This document shows, one piece after another, positions 49,731-62,920 of a stretch of DNA of 64,000 nucleotides. A model generated the notes under the pieces. It was not told where the DNA came from. It ran no database searches and was given only the letters and a program-made list of their open reading frames with translations. This DNA is from Oxyruncus cristatus (lineage: Eukaryota > Chordata > Aves > Passeriformes > Cotingidae), in contig VXAY01002202.1 in the NCBI GenBank assembly GCA_013399855.1, forward strand, positions 219,961-283,960, read 5' to 3'. The translations under genes were made by a program, and so were the position numbers. Each line of letters starts with the position of its first letter. The first letter of the stretch is position 1.

Positions 49731-52700
49731 TTAGTCCAAAGCAAACCAGAGCAAGGTTCTAGTGACTATGGAGTGAAGCCCTGCAGAAGGTGTTGAGAAC
49801 ACCCCTAGAAAGAATCTGTAACATGCACTACATGTCTATAAAATGTGCCCCCCTACAGATTTGTTTACTTTGCTCTGCATTTACCTTTTTTTTTTTTCCC
49901 ACTTGTTGTGAAAAGGCAGCTATATGAGATTAGAGAAATGGTTTATGGAGCTGAAGAGATGGTCAGTAACTTTTCCATTTCTTTATTTCTTACCAGAAAG
50001 GGAATTTTTGGAAAAGCATTCCAGAAACATTGAGGAAAACATGAATATGTTGAGACCGTATCTCATGTCCAAGTGGAAACAAAGAGATTGTTTCTGTTTT
50101 GGACTGAAGACCATCAAGCAGGAAATGGAACAGAGTCAGCTCGTAATTTATCAGATCTGTCACTTTTTCTTCCCATATCAGAAGTTCAAAACACAGTGCT
50201 TGGGGCAATATTTTCTAAACGATATTTTATTTTTGAAAGCAAATTGAAACAGGTCTGATCATTTGTGTTAATCAGAAATCTCATAATTTTCCATAAAACC
50301 AAGAATTCTACTATCTTGTAGCACAGTTAAATGCTGTACATTTTCCTATACTTTCCATTGGATAGGGTGTTCTTCTGAGCTTCTCATGTCAAAAGTTATT
50401 AAGAATGCGTGCCTCCTAAACCTTTCCCCACTTTCAAAAAGTGGCTATGTTCATTTGATTAGATTTTTTGTATGCAAGATGTGCACAACACTTTGGCATG
50501 GTTACTGAGAAAAGGTACTATGTTAATGTGATATTTAATATTGTTCTAAGCACTAGAAGTAGGCTCCAGGGGGAAAAAACCAAACAAGACCTGACTTCAT
50601 TTAAATAATGATTGATGGCAGCACATAATGATACAATAACTAATTTTCTGACTGGTAAAAACAAATCAATGTGTAATTTTAGATACCATTCTTCAGGAGA
50701 AGGAGACATTAAGACTTGATCTTAGTTATGAAGTGCAGACAAAGTTCCTGCTGACTTTACATACAGTTTCTGTGAAAGGGTCATAGAACTGGCCCTAAGG
50801 AGAAAGAAGGTATTGGAGAAATTTATATTAAAAGGATTCTCACCTGCAGTGTTCAGAAAGTACTTTTATCTGGATAATTAATATAGTTTCTGTAGATGAC
50901 AAATAAATGTGGTTGATTCAAGGATTGCCCAAGAACTTCTGTCACATTTATGAAAACACTGATGCTTTCCTCTTTTAAAGAATATCCACTGCATCTGGCT
51001 GTTTGTGGGGGTAGGATAAGTGTGTTTTCCCTCTTGTAGTATTAACTATTCCTACTTCTGATGGTGCATGTTTGAATTTCTTTGCAAATACCTAGGAATT
51101 TGCCCAATTGTGCAGTCATGTAATTAATATATGGGGCAAGAGGCTGGGTGGCGCAATTTACTTGGGATGAATCATGTAAGGCTGACCCATGGATGGAACT
51201 AGAAGTGACTTCAGGGTTGTGGTTTAATTCCTTACTCTACTCTGCCATCTCTCAGTCTTGGCTAGAAGACCAATCTAAAAAAGTAACTTTGTGGTTTCAT
51301 TTGTGATGTTTTAAGATTACTTATAGATCTATTTTTTTTAGGATGATTAATAACATGCCTCAGGGCAACAGAAACACTTGATTCCAGGCTCTAAGGGAAT
51401 TATACCCATTTTATTTCTCTTCCAAACGAAATTACTATTAAGTGAGTGATTCTTTCAGCTGGACAACTGGAATTTGGCCTCACTTTCACCAGAAGGCTGC
51501 TTTGCTGCAGAGCTGTTTTTGTCTCAGACTTGATGAAATGAATCATAAAACAATATTCTCAATTAGGTGTAGGGTAAATCTCCAAGAAAAATCCAGGATC
51601 TGTTAATAGAAACATCTCTGAGCAAACAACTTGCATTAACTAAAGTTGAAAGTACTGTCTGTTGTTTAAAAACTAATACAAAATGACTGGCTGATTAACT
51701 GGCAAAGCAAATGTCTCAAGTGAGTAATGGAATAAACCATCTACCAGCTGACAAACAAGATGACTGTACTTTGTGTATAGATTGACACATATATACACAG
51801 CACTAATCCATGTCTCCTGGTTGAATTGACTAATGATAAAATGTAACTCCAAATTTAAACAGAGCACAATTAAATCCAATTTGAGAAACCAGCACTCAGG
51901 AAACCAGTGCTTCAGCTGCTCTAAGAGTTTGTGCCAGGCAAAGGGCAACTCATAGAGTGAAAGCGCAGATTAGGAAAGACTTGGAAGGCAATCAGCTCAC
52001 TGGTGGTAACAAGTTAAATATCATCACCCCTACTAACTTTCAGCACAGGTTGCCCCGGCAAACAAAAGGGAGAGATGTGTCCAAGAGTAAAAAACCACAG
52101 GTTTTTTGACTAGGCTTCAGCAGAGTACTATTTCCATAGCTTAATATTTACCTTGATAATGCAGTCACACTTACTTTTCTTCAACATAAATGTTTTGTAG
52201 GTATATGAGAGATCTTTACCAGTAACAATTGAAAATTTCATATGCAACTTCAGAATAGAATCTCTGTTTAAATGGGAAGTTAGTCTTTCCATTCAGTTAT
52301 TGATATCTGGCTGTTTGTCATTTACATAAACAGGTGGAATAGATGAACATGCAATGAGAGACTGAAGCTGCCCATTTCTCCTCAATGTGGCCTCCTGCTG
52401 CCCCGTCCACCTGCTTTGAATTTATTTCCAGAATGCAGCATTTTTCACCATTTGCTCAAGTGCTTTCTGAGGGGAGACTCCATCCTGACCACAATTTGTT
52501 TTCCAGAGAATGCAGAATATGTATCCCCAAGCACACTACACCATTCTGTATTACTATAATTGTTATTAATATTAAGTATTCCCCAACTGTTCAGAGTAGC
52601 ATAAAGTCAAAGCACGCTAATAAATACCATCAGTTAAAGTGTCACAAAACAAACATATTTTTTTCAATATAGAAAAATATAAACTGAAACAGCTTTGCCT

Positions 52701-53153
52701 AAGAACTGGAGAGTGTAATCCTTTTGCTGTCAAATTCTTTACTAGTTGAAAAGGTCCTTTCAAAATAAGGAAGCTTCATGGATGAGTAAAATGGAACTAT
52801 GCTCTGAATTAGTATTGAATCAACCTGAATGAAGGTTGTACAATGTAGTCAAAAAATTGCATGGCAGAGAAGGAGTTAAATTAGATAGCAGCGTAATGCA
52901 TAGCTAAAATGACCCAATTTTAATTTATATCTTTAGACCAAATAGTATTTGGATTTCCTCAGTTACTGACTTCTTAAAAGAGGACATTTAACTTGCAATC
53001 TTGTAAATCATTAGGATTTGTTATGGCAACTGCTGCATGGCAACAGAGATGAAATTAAATGTCTGTATGTTGCAAAGAGGTGATATGGAGTGACAGTACC
53101 TGTTCTGCAGTTCAGTCTGACATAAAGTCAGAAATGCCAGAAGAGTTTGAATT
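49731..53153. other. Unique AT-rich non-coding interval, no gene seen
   Basis: No gene, RNA gene or interspersed repeat recognised in about 3.4 kb. Short overlapping frames at 49845-50258 lie in several frames at once and lack any family signature. Confidence 0.55.
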
Positions 53154-53305
53154 TATAGAATCATACACTAATTTAGGTTCAAAGGGTCCCTGAGAGATCA
53201 TGTTGTGCAACTCATGAGTCACAACAGGTCTACATAGATCAGGTTATTCAAAGACAGCTCTAACTGATCCTTGAAAAACCTCCAGCAGCAGGCATTCTTG
53301 GACAT
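53154..53305 (-). mobile_element. CR1 LINE, 3' tail fragment
   Basis: On the plus strand TATAGAATCATACAC, TTTAGGTTCAAAGGG, CCTGAGAGATCATGTTG, then CATAGATCAGGTTATTC and AAAACCTCCAGCAG, follow the reverse complement of the CR1 3' untranslated region. About 150 bp can be aligned by eye before the similarity is lost. Confidence 0.75.
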
Positions 53306-53471
53306 CCCAAGAGATGGATGTTATAAAACAACGTCAGCATCTTAATAGAAATCCAGACTATAAAAAAGAGTTAGATTGAGGAGGTAGAAATTAAAATACA
53401 AGGAATAATATGAGATCAAATCAAAGATTTCTACATAAGAGAGTGCCTCATGGAATTGCTTTGAATATTTT

Positions 53472-53489
53472 TCCTATCATATGATAGGA
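53472..53489. repeat. Perfect 18-bp palindrome
   Basis: TCCTATCATATGATAGGA is its own reverse complement, with no spacer. It lies between two oppositely oriented CR1 fragments. Confidence 0.95.
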
Positions 53490-53934
53490 GACTTCCCACC
53501 TGGAATCTGTCCATAGCCTCACTCCTTGTCTTTGTGTATCAGTTCCTCATACCACTGTCCAGTGTTAGTATTACTAGGGACTTCATCTCAGCAGAGATGA
53601 AAACCCTTAGAAAACATCTCACCACATTCAAAACACCAGCACAACTAATGCATATATACCAATGCTGTCGCTATGTCTGTAACCAGTTTCCAGAAGACCA
53701 TGACAATTTTGAGGGATGCCGACCAGAGGAAGAGTGGAGTCAGAATGCTGAATTTTAAAAGAAAAAACTTTCAGGTTTTAAGTAATTAGTGAATGGGAAC
53801 CCCCAGAAAACTGCCATTGGGGACAAAGTTACTGAACGGAGATGGCAGGTCTTTAAGGACTTTTTTCTTAGGGGGCACAGCTCTTGATTCTCAGAGGTAA
53901 GAAATCAGGCAAGGAAAGAAGAAGAACAGCATGG

Positions 53935-54452
53935 CTGAGTAAGGACCTCCTGGTCCAACTAAAGTGTAAGAGGGCAAATCATGCCTGACTAACCTAGTGG
54001 TCTTCTACAATGTGGTGACTGCATGAGTGGACAAGAGAAGAGCTATGTTTGTCATCTACCTGGCCTTCTATAAGGCCTTCGATATGGTCTCCCCCCACAT
54101 TCTTACCTTTAAATTGGAGAGATATGGATCTCGTGGATAGACTGTTAGATTGATAAGGATTTGGCTGGATGGTCGTGTCGAAAAAGTTACAGTCACTGGT
54201 TCAGTGTCCAGGTGGAAAGCAGTAGTGAAGCCCTTCTAAGGCCCATGCTGGGACCAGCACTATTTAATATCTTCATTAACAACATAGAGAGTGGGATTGA
54301 GTGCATGCTCAGCAAGTTTGCAGATGGCACTAAGATGGGTGGTGCAGTTGATTATCTAGAGGGAAGAAATCCCAGTCCTGAAGGATTGACAAGTGGGCCC
54401 ATGTCATTCAACAAGGCCAAGTACAAGGTCCTGAACCTGGGACAGACATCTT
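53935..54452 (+). mobile_element. CR1 LINE fragment, reverse transcriptase core
   Basis: The sense strand follows CR1 ORF2 closely: GGGCAAATCATGCCTGAC, ACCTGGCCTTCTATAAGGCC, AAATTGGAGAGATATGGATC, then CACTATTTAATATCTTCATT and AACAAGGCCAAGTACAAGGT. Translation at 54236-54340 gives LLRPMLGPALFNIFINN followed by SKFADGTK, the reverse transcriptase palm region. The family's catalytic FADD is FADG here (54317-54328), so the second of the paired aspartates is lost. The part after LEGRN is shortened relative to intact copies, and stops and frameshifts lie upstream of 54161. This is a dead LINE fragment; in an active element the product copies its own RNA at a nicked chromosomal site. Confidence 0.92.
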
Positions 54453-56540
54453 AGTTTACAGAATGGAACAAGAAATCCATTAGACTTGAAAGTAAGAAAG
54501 CAAGGCTTGGAGGTTACAAAGAAGTCTTCTCCATTGTGGTATCCTTATAAAAATAATTGTAGTGAATCATGGGAAATGAGATTTAACCACTTGAAATGAG
54601 ATTTAATCACTCTATAAGGTGTATTTTTGAGACCCTGTAGAAACCTGGGACAATGCAAGTAAACATTTTATCCAACTTGTAGTGGTATTCTGAGTTCATT
54701 CAAGAAATATAAATGAAATATTCCAAAGTTTATTAATTTTCTTGAGTATACCATTCTCTTAGAGGAGTCGGTAGCTTGACAATCTGTTTCAAATCAGGAT
54801 AAAAATGAATTTGAAAAGAGTAAAATATTTCCCAAAGGTTCTTTTTCTTTAAGTCCAGATCTTTAATTATGGTCCTTTTTGTAGACATGGAAAGGTTAGA
54901 AGGCTGATGACAAGCAAAAGAGGGTAGTTTCTAGAGGATGGATTGATCAAGTTACTGGTAAGGGGAAGGTGGCAGGTTACTTTGAATTCGTTATTAACTG
55001 CATAGGTCCTGCAACAGGGAAACAAACCTTACTGAACTACTGAAATAGTAATGGACCATAGCTGGCTTTGGTGTGATATATGGACACACTGTGTCTACGG
55101 ACTGGATGAGGAATTTCACATCTGCACAAGCACTGAGAATATTTAGGTTTGTACTCAAACTTTGCCACTGCTATCAGTCGCTATTTAGAGCCATATGTAG
55201 TTTTGTTACCTGCAGTTGTGACATTCCAACTTGCATAACAGTCTTCAGAGCAAAAGCTACACAAGGGAGAAAAAAGTAGCAGATGGAGTCATGTCACTTA
55301 CACTGAATCCTGCAGGAAAGGCAGCCAGATCACAGCAGATCTGGGGTAAAAATCCACTTTTGTCACTAAGCAGAAAAAGAAAAAATAAATCACAAACAGA
55401 AAGAGAGTAATTTCTAAGGGACCAGCTATTAAATGTAGTATGGAAATAGGACTCTCTCAGAAGTCTCCAGAACCTAACTTGACAAAATGTGTGCAACAGT
55501 GAATTATTACTTTAAACTTATAACCTAAGGCTGCGATGCAGGGATCTAGGAGGTAGAAACTAATTAATCAGCAATCTAAGCTGAGAGCAATATTCACTTT
55601 CAGATGCCTGGTGAACGCAAGTAAGGACACAAAAAGGACTTACATAAATTGTAGGTCACTGCAGATAGCAGCACTCAAATCTGTGAAGGTCTCAATGTTA
55701 AATGGAGAAGTGGTGAAACAAGATAAATAACAAGAGTTTAATTATAGCAGAAAAACAATAATAACCTACAATCAGATGGATAATAAATTATGGACAGATG
55801 GTGGTTGGAATCTGCAAATATTTCACTGGCCCATCTGCCTTCCTCTGTTGGTTTCATTTTAAATTGGAATCAAAAAAAGATGCTTTTATTACTTCCTTAT
55901 TCTTTTTCCAAATACATTATTAGTATCATGTTGTGTGACTCTGTTTTGTAGTTTGTTATGATACATCACCAACAGCCCTTTGTATTGTGAATTTACAGCA
56001 CTGGGAAAAAGACAGAGTAATTTCGTTTTTTTACATTTTTGTCTTATAACTTCCTCCTTAAAAAGTATTTTTATTGCAGAAAATATATTGGAAGTTTCAC
56101 TTCAGTCAAGCAGTAGTATGACTTTGAAAGTTAAGTAGATTTTCCTGTCCAAATAAATATATTGTACAAACACAGTAGGTACCTTGACAAACAAATAGCA
56201 TTCAAGGACGAATTTTATATGCACGTTCATTTAGTGATGTTATTAAAATTACCAACAGGTATTTAATTTCATGGGTCAATACTAGAGAATCAGATTTTTT
56301 CTGATTTGTGGTTGAAGTAAAATTTCTTCCTCAAATAAACAACACGAAGCTTGGTCTTGTGGACATAATGCTTTCTATGCTTTCATATACATTGTTCTCA
56401 GCTCAAGGAAACTGGTTCTTAATCTGAATTTACTTAAAAATAAGAGGAAAAAATAAACAAATCCACCTTCTAAGAGTTTGTACAAGGGGATAGAACAGTA
56501 GGAGAGGGGACTTTCTCCCTATCAGGCAGGAGGGTAAGGA
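54453..56540. other. Unique AT-rich non-coding interval, no gene seen
   Basis: No gene, RNA or recognisable repeat in about 2.1 kb. Confidence 0.55.
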
Positions 56541-56558
56541 AAGAAAGAAAGGACTTTT

Positions 56559-56656
56559 ACTCACCTGAAGCAGGCTGTCCATCAAAGGCACTTGCAGTTC
56601 CTCAGACACAGTCATTCATCTCCACCATCCTACTCGAGGAGAAAAGGGCTTTTATA
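56559..56656 (-). other. Candidate cryptic first exon: TATA box, ATG and splice donor
   Basis: On the minus strand a TATAAAA box (plus 56650-56656) is followed about 35 bp later by an ATG at 56615. This opens a 17-codon stretch, MTVSEELQVPLMDSLLQ, ending in CAG directly before a perfect GTGAGT donor (ACTCAC on plus, 56559-56564), phase 0. The frame reads on into what would be the intron. I do not recognise the peptide as the N-terminus of a known protein. The predicted start of transcription would leave a leader of only about 10 bases, which argues against translation from this ATG. An 11-bp inverted repeat lies just upstream. It could be an alternative first exon of a gene outside the window, a non-coding RNA promoter, or chance. 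Confidence 0.2.
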
Positions 56657-56688
56657 AGCAACTTAATGAGCTTAATTCCCAAATCTGA

Positions 56689-56718
56689 CAGAGCTCAGCC
56701 TCAGGTAGCTGAGCTCTG
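56689..56718. repeat. Perfect inverted repeat, 11-bp arms
   Basis: Arms CAGAGCTCAGC (56689-56699) and GCTGAGCTCTG (56708-56718) with the 8-base loop CTCAGGTA. It lies some 30-60 bp upstream of the minus-strand TATA box at 56650, where it could hold a pair of factor half-sites or form a hairpin. Confidence 0.92.
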
Positions 56719-59700
56719 AATGGTCTTAAATTTAACAGCTTTACAAAATCCTATCTCTTTGTAAATTGTGTGTGGGAATTGGGAAAGAGAATTGAGGGGG
56801 CATCTGTTTTGTTTCTATGGTATTCGAGGATAATAGATAAAACCAAGGGTCAGTTTTCTTTGATTTATACACTCATGCCAAACTAATACGCTAATATCTT
56901 AAATCAAGGCATATGAATTTGCATACCGTGGTGTGCTATATCCCATTGAGATCTTCACTGCCTCAGTGTTCTGTGTTTTCCCTGTACTTCAGTTTCAAGG
57001 GCTTTTTAACCTCTGGAAGAATTTATTATGTGCTTTCCAGATGGAAAGGAAAAAAAATAAGCAAGTTTATTATAACACATCTAAAAGAATTATTAACCTT
57101 TCACATGTGAAACACAAGACAAAATCTATGGTATTGGCATGCCAAAGAAATTTGGGTGATGAACTAAAATTTGTAATTGAGAGATTTACCTATATGTTAA
57201 TGGATTTCTAATAAATTTGCACAAAGGCATTAAACAGTAAAAAATATCTGCAAGGTTTTTTTTCCCCAGTGATTTGCTTTTTTTTGAGATGATAATGTGT
57301 TTCAGACTTCAAACAATGAATGATAGGTAGGATCGAAAGGTAGTAAACCATGTTCTGAAGTGGTTCCATTTGTAAGATTTTTCCAGAACTTATCTATCTG
57401 GTGAAAGTAGCATTGTACCTGTGTCCCAGATCACTCAGACTAGTGACACTTTTTGCTTGTCAGCTCTGAGAATCAATCAGCCCATGAAATAAGGAGACAG
57501 ATGATTAAGGAAAGTCATCAAGAAAGTCTAAAAAAACCCCTCAAACCAAACAACCCCCTCCCCCCATGTATTAAGTTAGGGGTACTTTGAAAGAAATACA
57601 ATTATCTTTCCATATATTTTTATATCCAGTCACAGGATGCAACTAAAGAAAATTAAACCTTCTGGAGAAAAAGTAGCCTACCTGCAAAGATAGAGTTGCC
57701 AGAAACTTAAAAGGAACTAGATTCCAGAAGGTAAGATGACTTGGGGAAAATTACAAACCATTGAAATCTCAGAGAACTAAGGATGTTGAAACTGTGATAA
57801 ATTAAAAAGACTTATGAAACACAGTGGAGAGAGGGCAGAGACACTTGTTTTGGAGGACTTTTAATGAATCTTATAATGATAAAGGTGAGTTTATTTTGAA
57901 GGCAGCAGCTGAATTTTTATATGCTGTTCTTAATAATGAAAGATAGAAAGTTAATTTGGGATTGATTCGGAAGTGGACTGAAAGAGACCATTAGAATGAG
58001 TCTGGAGTGAGATGGGAAATCAGTATCTTTCCTGAAATAAACATGTGATTTTCTACAGCTCCCGAATTTCAAAATCCGTTTAACTGAACTGTTTAATCTT
58101 GTTGAATATTTATTTATTTTGTGAATACTTTTAAGATGTAATTACAAATATGGAGAGATTAATTTTTCAGATGTTTCAAATATCTGTAGCTTCCTCTGAG
58201 ACCATAAAACATGCTTCACAGCCTTCAAAATATGCATGCAAGAGATTATTTTCTAAATGCTTAAGTTAACCTTTTTGCATTACTTATATATAATTAGATA
58301 TAACAATAAGTAGAGGTGATGACTGTATACTGTAGTTTCTATTCTCTCTTCCTGCCAGCAATTTATTCTAGTAAAATTACAGTATCTTCTAAGATCCACC
58401 CTATCTTTTCTCAGAGCTCATCCTCCTAGGAACAAATACGGTCATATCCTGAGGCTGTAATACTGAAACAGGTCACAGAGCTTGACACATGCTAGAGATA
58501 AGATTGTGCAGCCTGAGTTACTTTCAATTTTACATGTTTTAAATGTGAGAGCTGACAATGCTTTGGATGTTTTGGTTCACATCTCTCCATTTTAATTTCG
58601 TTTACCTGTTTCCTTGACACATAAGGAATCTGACTTGTGTGAATGTTAGTTAATCATAATCACTTAATTACACTTTTATAAGTGCAGTTTATTTCACCAT
58701 AAGCTATGCTATTCTGGTACAGTGCTCCTTTTCACAATCTGCTTTCTCTGCAGTACAAGTCTGCTTTCTGTCTCATTGTCTTTCAGTATATGAAAGATAG
58801 GATTTAACAGAAGATGTCAGTCTCTCTCCTTACCACCCTATTTAATATCCAGATATTAAATATTAATAATGTTATTCTTACCTATATGAAGAACATTTCC
58901 CTGAAACATTTTCCCCATTCTTACCATAGTTCTAATTTTTTGATGATGTCAAAACTCCAGTGACTACTTCATGACTGGCAGTTCCCTTTTGTCACTGTCT
59001 CTTCTGCCATGGGAAGACTATTGCCCATCATTTTCAATTGGGAGAAATACTTTGAATTATATTTTGAAATATCTTCTTTAAGTTGTAAGCTATACTCTTT
59101 CTGTGTTTACATGAGCTTCACATAAATCTTGCTCAGAGTTCATGTTTTATGTCAGGAGGGCAAAATTAAAAAAAAAATTGACATGTATTTCTACGATTTT
59201 TTTATTTTTTTAAACAAGTTTGCAAATTACAACCTTCGGGTTTTGTTGGTGTTGGACTTATTTTTCATATAAAAATCTTACCCTCAATGGTTTAGATTAA
59301 CTTCTATTCTTCTGATTTAAGGCTGCCAGACTGTCATAATGGTTGCATACCTTATATTCTGATATTTTTGTAACACTACTTCTTAGTTAAACTGATGATC
59401 CTGTTGTTTGAAGTCTGTGGAATGATACATTGTAAATACAACAATTCATCTTTTCTCATTTCACCCTCTGCAACATTAAAATAAAAAAATGATGCTTTTG
59501 AGACTGTGGGAACAGGCAGACACAATGGAATTCTAGTAGTATTTATACACTTTTTGCTCCCATCATTGGGGAAGCCAAACACATATGAGGAATCAGTTCA
59601 TTGACTAATACTATGCATTATATTTTCAGTCTCTTTTAGGTTTAAAAAAGAATCTGATACATAATATTTTTATTCTAGTCAAAAATTAGTTGATTTTTTT

Positions 59701-62700
59701 CACATTAGTCTTTTGGGCTTTATTTAGGTGCAAAATAGTAATTGATCCCCATTTATGTAAAAATAGATAAATTTCCTCTTTTAACATACTAAAGTATTAA
59801 ATTATATTCTACTGATATTTTACAGAATATTTTCCCTGTTTCCTACAGACTTTGGTGGATAATGAGTGGGCGACTTTTTTAGGAGACAAATGTGGGCTGC
59901 AGTGCATTGCTCCATGCATGATGCATCTGAACTAACCCAAGGCATCTCTTTCTCATTGAAAAAAAAGCTTTCAAAAGAAATCAAATTTGAACAGAAGAAA
60001 AGATTTCCATATGTGATCCTCATCAAGTAAAAATCAGTTTTTCCTTCCAATTTATTAAAGAAGAGGTAGTCAAGATAATCAATTTGTGCAAGTCAAGATA
60101 ATTTTTTGCAATGCACACCTAAGCTTCCAGGTTCTTGGTCATACAATATGATGGCCAGTGAAAAAATAAATGGGTTTACTAAGAGGTGAAATGCAGATAT
60201 AATCTTCAGGTAAGATTCGAAATGGAAGAGGGTGTCCTACTGGATGAGATAGCATTCTACCTTGACCTGTTCTTAAACTTTTCCTCTGTTTGGTGTCAGT
60301 GGTAACAGTCAGATAAGACACTGTGCTAAATGAATATCTGAGCAGACAACAAGGACTGTTCTTCTCTCCATTCATTTTTACTTTGCAATGCAGCCAAGGT
60401 AATAACGAAAAAATGAGTAGTCACTGATGCCATGAGACAGTGGCAGCTGGACATTCCACTGTCTGTCATGGTGTTTCCTCTGTGATCAGGGTAACCCTTC
60501 AGCCTACTCCCAGCTGCATCCTTTGGATATCACACCACTTGTGTGATGTGGTGAAAACAGCAGGTTTGGTTTCTTGTCCTGCTCCAACTGCGGTGATCAA
60601 GCACAAGGTGTAATGCCCCAGTCTGCTTGGTGGGTTTAGGGGAAGGTAGTTGGATTTACTCTGGGCTGTGTGTGGGAGGAACAACAAAATTCTCAGGAGG
60701 TTCAAAACAACTTTTACTTGTAAACTTTCGAATGTTCTGATGGAATAAGGCACTTGGCAAATCTTGACTTGAGCCAGGGGCAAGTAAGTGCCCTAGTGCC
60801 CTTGTCATTCCGCTCCAATTTTAACACAGCCCATTGACACTTTTTTTCCCTAATCATGAAAATGCTATTTAAGAGATTAAGTAGTAGATATTATTCTCTA
60901 TATAACTGTTATTTGAATTGATCCTACCACCTTTCCGATTTGATAATTATTAAAGTGGTAAGTGCAGTATTTTATGAATGGTGTCCTAGTGAAGGCCAGA
61001 TTAAAAATTTCTCTTACATACTCCAATGACCATGTTTAATTCCAGTCAGTGAAGTTATATGCTCACCTGTAGAAGCAGCTCAGGATTGAATATCCATGCA
61101 AATCTACTTTCTGCTTTAGTTAACCCATGATGACTTATTAGATGTCAATGCAGAACTGGTTAATGGCAAACAAATATGAAAAAAAGTAAATTAATGAAAG
61201 TATTTTTTTATATTTGCATATGTGAATATTCATGGTGTAACCATTTTTCTCTTAGTTTCTCCCTTCAAACTGAGTAAGAACTGGCATATAGCAATGGGAT
61301 AGGAGATAAATGTTTAAAATATTCTACTATATACTTCATTCTAACTCTTTTGCCAGAAAATCTTAAATGTGCTAAAGGTTTACTTTGGTTCAAATGGAAG
61401 CAGTAGAAGAAAGTTACTAGTTATGTGGGAAAAAGGGTCTGGCTCAAGAGCAGCAAAGGGTTGAAGACTGGAAGAACAGCTGAGAGTGAATGTGTCACAT
61501 GGGCCTACTCTGTTCCCTTCTCCAAAGGATCTCCTACTGCCCACAGTTAAAAGCTGGGTACTGGCCTAGTCAGATCTTTGGACTAAACAGTATACTAATT
61601 CTAATATTCTTGTGGTTTAGAGAGCATTCCTCCTTCAATATGATATTCTTTTTGTTGTTGTTTAACTATATTTTGAAATTCCCATTTAGGATGGTGTCAA
61701 GAGAAAAGATGTTCAGCCAGATAAACTTTTAAGTGGTTGGATTTATTTCCCCATCTTCATAGTAATTGTGATCTTTCAAATATGGGACAGGAAATGCAGC
61801 ATGCAATTTACCTGGAATTGAAATTTACCCTGATTTCTGAAAAAGTTACATTTCACACAAAACCCCCAAACAAATAAGAAAAAAAGCAAACAAACACACA
61901 CCCCCAAACAGAGAAAGAACCAATAAAAAAGATTTATGAAGACACTGGGAAAAAATTTGAAAAACAAACAAGCAGAGAAAATTATGATCTGACTTTTGGT
62001 GGAGGAAAAAAAAGGGAAAAATTATCAGATAGCTTTTCTGGAAAATACTCATCAATCAAGAATTGAAATTAAATGACACAGAAGAAATGAAACATGCAAC
62101 AATCTGAACTCTATTGTTGAAAGCCTTAAAATATCTTATTCATCAGTGTACCTTCTCTTGCTCAGGTTTCTACTAATTTTTACTCATACTGTATTTGAAA
62201 CACAAGAGCTACTGCAGGTTTTTTTGCTTTGGCTTAAGAGTATAACTTGTATCACAATTTAATTCTACCATATTGCCATTTCCTTTCAATATAATGTCAT
62301 TAACATTCTCAATATGCTTTTGCTCACAGGATAAACTCTTAGTTTGCTCAGGCCTCCTGCCAAAACAATTCAATGGGTCAACTTCAGAAGAATTTTGGCA
62401 TCAAAATAAGCATGCTGAAATCTGTCCATGTTAGTATCTATGCAGATGGCATCTGCATGATAAGGATTTTTTTGTGAGCAAATGGATAGTTAGCCCTATT
62501 TAAACCTTGCTCTCATGGCAGTGTTTCAAGACTAGCAAATTTAGCCATGTCCTCAGAGAATAAAATACCAAGTGAGAGCTGAATTCTATGTAGAAGGTCT
62601 CCTGAATTGGCTTGTAATTGCTTCAAGAAGCATCCAGCTCTTGAAATCTCTTGTCCATATTGAATGTTTTTAGATGCTCCTTTTTAATTAAGTTGTGGGA

Positions 62701-62920
62701 TGGACACTGATATAGTGTAGATCTGTCTTATGTCCTGCAATACTTCAGATTAGATGCTTTCAATGCTCACCAAGTGCCTTAAAACCTAGTACAGATCTTC
62801 CATCCCTATTAACATTTCATGTCCTGTGTAGTACATAGAGTAAACCAAGACAGAGCAATTTAGACTTGCAGAAAATAAATATTTGCACTTTGAAAGTAGC
62901 CAAAAATAAATGTCTAGAAA
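56719..62920. other. Unique AT-rich non-coding interval, no gene seen
   Basis: About 6.2 kb with no supported gene. The stretch 60464-60839 is richer in GC and has TGTCATGG...CATTGACA ends. I see no retroviral signals or target-site duplication, so I leave it unclassified. The 94-codon minus-strand frame at 60499-60783 lies inside that stretch and is unrecognised. Confidence 0.5.
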
